Source: Psococerastis gibbosa (taxonomy: Eukaryota; Arthropoda; Insecta; Psocodea; Psocidae). From it: DNA of 64,000 bases. The notes beneath the pieces were generated by a model. It did no database searches. It saw nothing but the letters and a program-made list of their open reading frames with translations, and was not told the DNA's origin. Below are positions 59,440 through 64,000 of this stretch, piece by piece. Within the stretch, counting starts at the first letter, position 1. Every line of letters starts with the position of its first letter. Both the position numbers and the translations under genes were made by a program. Location: positions 11,458,151 through 11,522,150 of the forward strand of contig OZ020492.1 of the NCBI GenBank assembly GCA_963971405.1. Reading direction: 5' to 3'.

Positions 59440-60070
59440 AGTATAAGGAAAGCTTTGTGATGGTCGAAATTTCTGATTCCGAGATTTCAACGGAATTACA
59501 CGTTTTGAGGTCCCAGGAACCCAAAAAAGTGGTTTTTACGAAATGTCTGTCTGTCTGTCTGTCGCTCTGTCTGTCTGTTCTTCGATTTCCGAACAAACTA
59601 CTCTTTTTACTATTTTTACGAAATGTCTGTCTGTCGCTCTGTCTGTCTGTATGTCTGTCTGTATGTCTGTCTGTCTGTTCATCGATTTCCGGAGAAACTA
59701 CTCGGCCGATTTTAATGAAATTTTGCACGTAGGTTCACAAAAATCATGCCTCGAGACATTTTTTTATTTTGGGCTAACTCAATTTGGGGAGGTTTTATTC
59801 TCAAAAAAATCATAAAAAACGTCTAAAAAAATTATTTCTCAAAAACGGCTCCAACGATTTCTTTTAAATTCACAGTACTGTAGTCGTTATTAATGTTGAC
59901 AAAATGCGGGGATCGCTTGCTCCTTGATAGTTTGCTTCTGGGGGTAAAAAAATAAAAATAACTAATTTTTAATGAAAAATGACTAAAAAATAATCTTTCT
60001 GCGAAACTTTTAATGGATTTTTAATGAAAAATGACTAAAAAATAATCTTTCTGCGAAACCTTTCTATCGA
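59440..60070 (+). repeat. TCTG-microsatellite interspersed repeat
   Basis: TTTTGAGGTCCCAGGAACCC leads into TTTACGAAATG and arrays of TCTG (59545-59580 and 59625-59680), then GATTTCCGGAGAAACTACTC. Inverse copy at about 62030-62345. Long open frames here are artefacts of the repeat. Confidence 0.8.
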
Positions 60071-60560
60071 TGATTTCTACCTTCAGGCATGTTTTAGTTG
60101 TTAAATTGAGTAACTAAACCGGACAGGTTGCTTTCCCAAAATACTATTTGGTTTGTGCAAAAAAAAAAAAAAAAAATGTTCTTGAAAAAATGAAAATTCA
60201 CGCTCAAATGCATTGCGTGCCCTGCCATTATTGTTGTGTGGTAATGTCTGACCTATATCTAGAATTTACTTAACCTCCAGTGACGCCAGGTTGACAACCC
60301 CCCCCACCCCCCGATATGTCCGAAATTGAACTATAGGAATATTATTTACCATGAAAGTACTCATTTTCGAATCTTACATTGGATTGATTAACCCGTCCGT
60401 TTAAATTAAAGGTCCCTCTCGCTGTTTGAATGTCATAAGAGGCTCCGTTGTCATTGTGTTACATGAAGATGTCGACCGTAGATATAGATGAAACTATTGG
60501 AAGTACTCATAAAAATTGACCCCAGCCCATTAGCCCGGATTCCACCATATCATTAACTGC
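60070..60560. other. Intergenic, nothing identified
   Basis: A-run and repeat text near 60315-60370 shared with 28780-28830. Confidence 0.4.
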
Positions 60561-60589
60561 CTCCGGCGGTGAAAGCCTTTCTAATTATT

Positions 60590-60860
60590 TTCAAAACAAG
60601 CGGGGCTTGGGACCGCTTCGCGGGCGGTAGCTCACCTCAGCGGGGCCTCGCATTGGGCATTCCGCATTACGCAGGTCGCCCCTTCGGGGCTCGTATGACA
60701 CCAGAGGATGGTCGTAGGGGGGACCGCCTCGCGGCCCCGCCCCCCTTGCACCTGCGGCGGCCGGCAGCTCTCCCCTTCGGGGCCTCGCTTTAGGCATTAC
60801 CCCTTCGGGGCTCCCATGACACCTGAGAATGGTTGGAGTGGCCCTATTTAGTTGTTGAAT
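60590..60860. repeat. GC-rich island with three CTTCGG hairpins
   Basis: Roughly 65 percent GC by eye in otherwise AT-rich DNA. CGCCCCTTCGGGGC, CTCCCCTTCGGGGC and ACCCCTTCGGGGCT are three short stem-loops, two of them followed by CATGACACC-like text. Origin unknown; probably part of a retroelement or another transferred repeat. Confidence 0.5.
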
Positions 60861-60865
60861 CCAAA

Positions 60866-61058
60866 CCAAGCAGGTACCGGCACAGCAGCACTCCACAACA
60901 GTCCCCTGCACTTAGCTTAACCAAGCAGTTACCTAACAAAATAATATAAAAATCTGGCGTTCCACACAACCCCCATTCATAAGAGGCGATTCAGGTACCG
61001 GCATAGCGGCACTCCACAACTCGTGACCTCTCTAGAACAGTCCCCTGCACTTAGCTTA
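60866..61058. repeat. Two-copy repeat around CTGCACTTAGCTTA
   Basis: CAGGTACCGGCA...GGCACTCCACAAC...AGTCCCCTGCACTTAGCTTA occurs at 60870-60920 and 60991-61060; the second has a 19-bp insertion. Confidence 0.7.
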
Positions 61059-61079
61059 TGGACATGGAAGGTTCACCTT

Positions 61080-61375
61080 TTTTTAGGTCCGGACACAGGC
61101 ATAGAAGAGAATTTCGCTTATAAGATCAAATTTTATTGCTATTGTATACAAACAACGTTTGTTTTGTTTATAACGTTTCGAACGCACTTTGCGGTCCTTT
61201 GTCCTTTTATTTACTTTTTAGGGTTCTTCCGGCAATTATTCGATTTTTTTTCCGCCATAAACCATCGTTGAACTTCAGTGAACATTTAAAAAAAAAGAAT
61301 TGTCCAAATTGGTCCAGGCGTTGTTGAGTTATGCGCTTACCAAAATTTTGCGATTCATTTTTATATAATAGATAG
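61080..61375 (+). repeat. LINE-like 3' tail
   Basis: AATTGGTCCAGGCGTTGTTG then GAGTTATGCGC and TTTTTATATAATAGAT is a familiar 3' end of several arthropod non-LTR elements. No coding part is preserved. Confidence 0.45.
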
Positions 61376-61611
61376 TATTTTTGTGAAACCACTGTATGTT
61401 GCAAGTGGTCGCAAAGGTCAAAACCAGAAATACAGTGTTACTTTCATTTCGTGTTGTGTTATATTATTAAAAGAAGGGTCAAGTGATCAACAACCATTCA
61501 TATAAGTAGCAGAATGGGCCTACTAGATTCTATTATTGTATAGCTTTCACCGCTACTTATATCGTTGGTGGCCCACACAAGGTCACCCTATTACTTTAAC
61601 TTCCTATTAAT

Positions 61612-61830
61612 GTCAGGACATACAGGGTAGTGGAACGGACTCCAACTTTCACCCGAAAGGTTGTTGGTTCGAGTCCCACACTTGCTACATTTTCTGGCCA
61701 TGCTTCGGAGGGCATGTAATGCAGGGGGTCCCGATTCTTCCTAGTTGAGTGTAAGAAAGGGCTTTATAGCTCTAACACCGCTAAGTTGGCTTAGTAATAG
61801 AACAAAAAAAGGTCGATATTTATTTATTTA
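61612..61830 (+). mobile_element. tRNA-derived SINE, near full length
   Basis: Same head, B box, body and ATTTATTTAT tail as 54430-54640. Confidence 0.8.
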
Positions 61831-62029
61831 TTACTTTCTGTATGGTGTGGTGAGCCATGTTCTGAATCCTGATTCATAGTTTAGTCAGCTGTAAAGTTGC
61901 TGACTCAGCCTGACAAACCGTCGCCCGGATGCCGATTTACCCGCCTATCCAGAAAGGTTCCTCAGAAAAATTCTTTTTTAGTCATTTTTCATGAAAATTT
62001 GTGTTTTTTATTTATTTTTTACCCCCCAG

Positions 62030-62345
62030 AACCGAACTATCAAGGGGCAAGCGTGTTTTGTTAACATTAATAACAGCTACAATATATGTAATTTAAAAAA
62101 GACGTTTTTGGCAAATAATTTTTTTAGCGATTTTTTGAGGTGTTTGTAGGGTAAAACCCCCCAAAATAGAGTTAGTCCAAAATAAAAAAAATTGTCCCGA
62201 ATTTTCTGTGAACCCACATGTTAAATTTAATCAAAATCCACAGAGTAGTTTGCCCACAAATCGACGAAAGGACAGACAGACAGACATTTCGTAACAACTA
62301 CTTTCTTGGGTTCCTGGGACCTCAAAATTTGGAAATCCACAGAAA
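62030..62345 (-). repeat. TCTG-family interspersed repeat, inverse copy
   Basis: Carries CAGACAGACAGACATTTCGT, then GGGTTCCTGGGACCTCAAAA, the complement of the 59500 region. Confidence 0.75.
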
Positions 62346-62485
62346 TGTCAGGACATACAGAGTAGTGGAAAGGACTCTGACATTCACCAAAAAGATTGTG
62401 TTGGTTCGAGTTCTATATTTTCTGGTTATACTTCAGAGGGCGTGTAGAGCAGGTGGTCCCGGACTTTTCTAGTTGAGTGTAAGTA
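62345..62485 (+). mobile_element. SINE, 5' two thirds
   Basis: Head GTCAGGACATACAGAGTAGTGG, B box TTGGTTCGAGTTC and body to TAGTTGAGTGTAAG; the 3' block is missing. Confidence 0.7.
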
Positions 62486-62727
62486 CTAAGCACTTGAAAT
62501 ATACTGGTTAGTTACTATTGAGCCGGCATGCGAAGCGTCAAAGCTTGGCGGTCTGTAGGGCTATTGTGGGATGGGAGAAATTGCGGGTTCAGTGCGGTTG
62601 GATAGTCGGAAAGGTGAAATTAGTATTTGTATACTGTATTGTAAATTCGAATATAAATCCCCCAATAGGAAAAGACTTTATAAATAATAAATAATAATAA
62701 ATTATGTGTTCATAGCTGAATAAAGTC

Positions 62728-62734
<7 letters not shown>

Positions 62735-62796
<62 letters not shown>

Positions 62797-62797
62797 G
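62735..62797. repeat. ATT trinucleotide microsatellite
   Basis: About 20 uninterrupted ATT units after AATAAAGTCTTT, a likely polyadenylation-type LINE end. Confidence 0.9.
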
Positions 62798-63139
62798 ATG
62801 GACGCAATACTGAAAGTTTCAAATGAGTGAAGTCGCGCCGCTGATTAGGGTGGGATCTTATTTTCATTATTTATTAATTTTAAGTCATTATAATTAATAG
62901 ATTCCCTAATCTTGACTTAACTCACCAATGCACGTAAAATAGCCAAAGTTGGAGGAACACAGCGAGACGACAGCATGGACAACGCCTCGCTACAGGAACT
63001 GGTGAACGGGAACAGGAACCAGCATTGAATGATAACATCGCACCTCTCTTGCTATGAATAAACGACCACCAGAAGAAAACTTGCCAATAACCAGTCAGAA
63101 GATGTCCAAAAAATACGCACGAAGTCTAAACCACCCATT

Positions 63140-64000
63140 TCATTCCGTGGGTCTTAACAAATTGAGGATTGCTCTCCATGCTCTGTCTTCTTGGGCCACC
63201 AAGCCAATGGCCCAGCGAATAGCACTTAATCTGCACCCTCGTTCGGAGCCCATGCGCCTCATGAATACGTAAGCGGAAGAAATAACCATTTGGAAATGTA
63301 TGGACTCTGATTTGTCGTCAAAGTCCAAACGATATTCACACAAATGGTCGCATTTCAATACTCCAGCATATAGAGCAAGGCGAAGTCGCAGCCGAACATC
63401 TTCCCTAGCCATTATACTCACTACGAGAGGGTGAATCCTCACCAGATCGCAATATTTGCAACAGCTATGGTAGATTATGTTTACGGGACGAGTTACCGTG
63501 TTTGCATAAGCTCTTACGTAAGGGAAATCTCCCAAATTATATGAACAAACGTTCGAAGAAAATTCCACAACATCTCCTTCGAAATCGAACCTGCTTCGCC
63601 ACAGAATTGTCGGAAAACCTCTGTAAGGACCATTGCCATCATGAAGCCAGAAAAATCCGCATCTTAAAGCTGGTAGCCGCAAGACGCGAACCGCCCTGTC
63701 AACAAAATGAGCAAACGGACCTAAATAGGATTTTCGATCTTCCCCTCGAGCAGGAACATTCCCCACTGTCTGGTATGAAATGTTGTGTAATTCTTCTTCA
63801 CCTCCAGCATCCAGGAGACTATCCTTTACGGAAGAACGAGATTCACATCGCTCTATATGCGAAGCTAGCACGCTCACGAAGTGGTCGACTTCATCGCCGA
63901 GGATGTCCTCCAGAATCCAGGCCATACACTCTTCGCGCGCAAAGTACCAAGCGGCACGCTCCATCCATCCACTCCACGACGGCTCGTTCCATGGGAAGTC
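63140..64000 (-). CDS. Unrecognised protein, C-terminal part
   Basis: The frame is open from the window edge to a stop at 63140, at least 286 residues, so the N-terminus is outside. An in-frame ATG at 63964 may be internal. The product is rich in Arg, Leu and Cys and poor in Lys; it has a HSCCKYCDL cluster near the middle and ends ILNLLRPTE. Codons are richer in GC than the surrounding DNA, which supports real coding use. I do not recognise a domain; an ankyrin/SOCS-like or lineage-specific protein cannot be excluded. Confidence 0.55.
   Translation of the reverse strand, partial: DFPWNEPSWSGWMERAAWYFAREECMAWILEDILGDEVDHFVSVLASHIERCESRSSVKDSLLDAGGEEELHNISYQTVGNVPARGEDRKSYLGPFAHFVDRAVRVLRLPALRCGFFWLHDGNGPYRGFPTILWRSRFDFEGDVVEFSSNVCSYNLGDFPYVRAYANTVTRPVNIIYHSCCKYCDLVRIHPLVVSIMAREDVRLRLRLALYAGVLKCDHLCEYRLDFDDKSESIHFQMVISSAYVFMRRMGSERGCRLSAIRWAIGLVAQEDRAWRAILNLLRPTE

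Noticed and set aside
59432-59815. ORFs with CLSVCLSV or RQTDRQTD repeats.
   Set aside because: They are translations of the TCTG microsatellite.
60591-60911. GC-rich ORFs in the 60.6-60.9 kb island.
   Set aside because: Openness follows from few stop codons in GC-rich repeats; there is no recognisable domain.
1-64000. CRISPR array, bacterial operon or phage-type system.
   Set aside because: The splice sites, SINEs, LINEs and LTR element show eukaryotic DNA. The regular repeats are microsatellites, coding repeats or transposon ends.

Overview
This window is eukaryotic nuclear DNA, most likely from an arthropod and probably an insect. The evidence is AT-rich sequence, GT-AG introns, a Spatzle-like cytokine precursor, an intact BEL/Pao LTR retrotransposon, an intact hAT transposon, Tc1/mariner-type MITEs, tRNA-derived SINEs and many broken non-LTR retrotransposons. 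The species cannot be fixed from the sequence alone. All exon models were made by eye from splice sites, reading phase and paralogue alignment. No transcript evidence was available.

Layout. (1) 400-4778, minus: three in-phase exons of a Spatzle-like gene with a very large Ser/Thr/Asn repeat exon; the cystine-knot exon would lie left of base 1. (2) 5.7-6.7 kb: a broken LINE cut by a MITE. (3) About 7.25-26.3 kb and 27.4-46.4 kb: two direct copies (units A and B) of a roughly 19-20 kb segment. Each carries one three-coding-exon, minus-strand gene for a four-transmembrane, MARVEL-like protein with a long Ser/Pro-rich cytoplasmic tail, plus an apparent 5' untranslated exon. Unit A has gained an intact hAT element (22150-25977, perfect 8-bp target duplication) and a 1.7-kb Tc1-like element. 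Unit B has gained a full-length BEL/Pao element (38286-45548, LTRs identical by eye, 5-bp target duplication) and a small foldback MITE. (4) 48412-51215, minus: a third, diverged member of the same gene family. (5) 55020-58272, minus: a fourth member with a frameshift in exon 2 and a first exon whose only in-frame ATG lies inside a transposon. (6) 59-63 kb: repeat-rich DNA with a TCTG microsatellite family, a GC-rich island and SINEs. (7) 63140-64000, minus: the 3' part of an unrecognised ORF that runs off the window.

The main biological observation is the tandem family of at least four tetraspan genes (called MTL-A to MTL-D here). They share topology, exon phases and intron positions but differ strongly in their C-terminal tails. 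Paralogous empty sites in the duplicated units give the relative timing of several transposon insertions.
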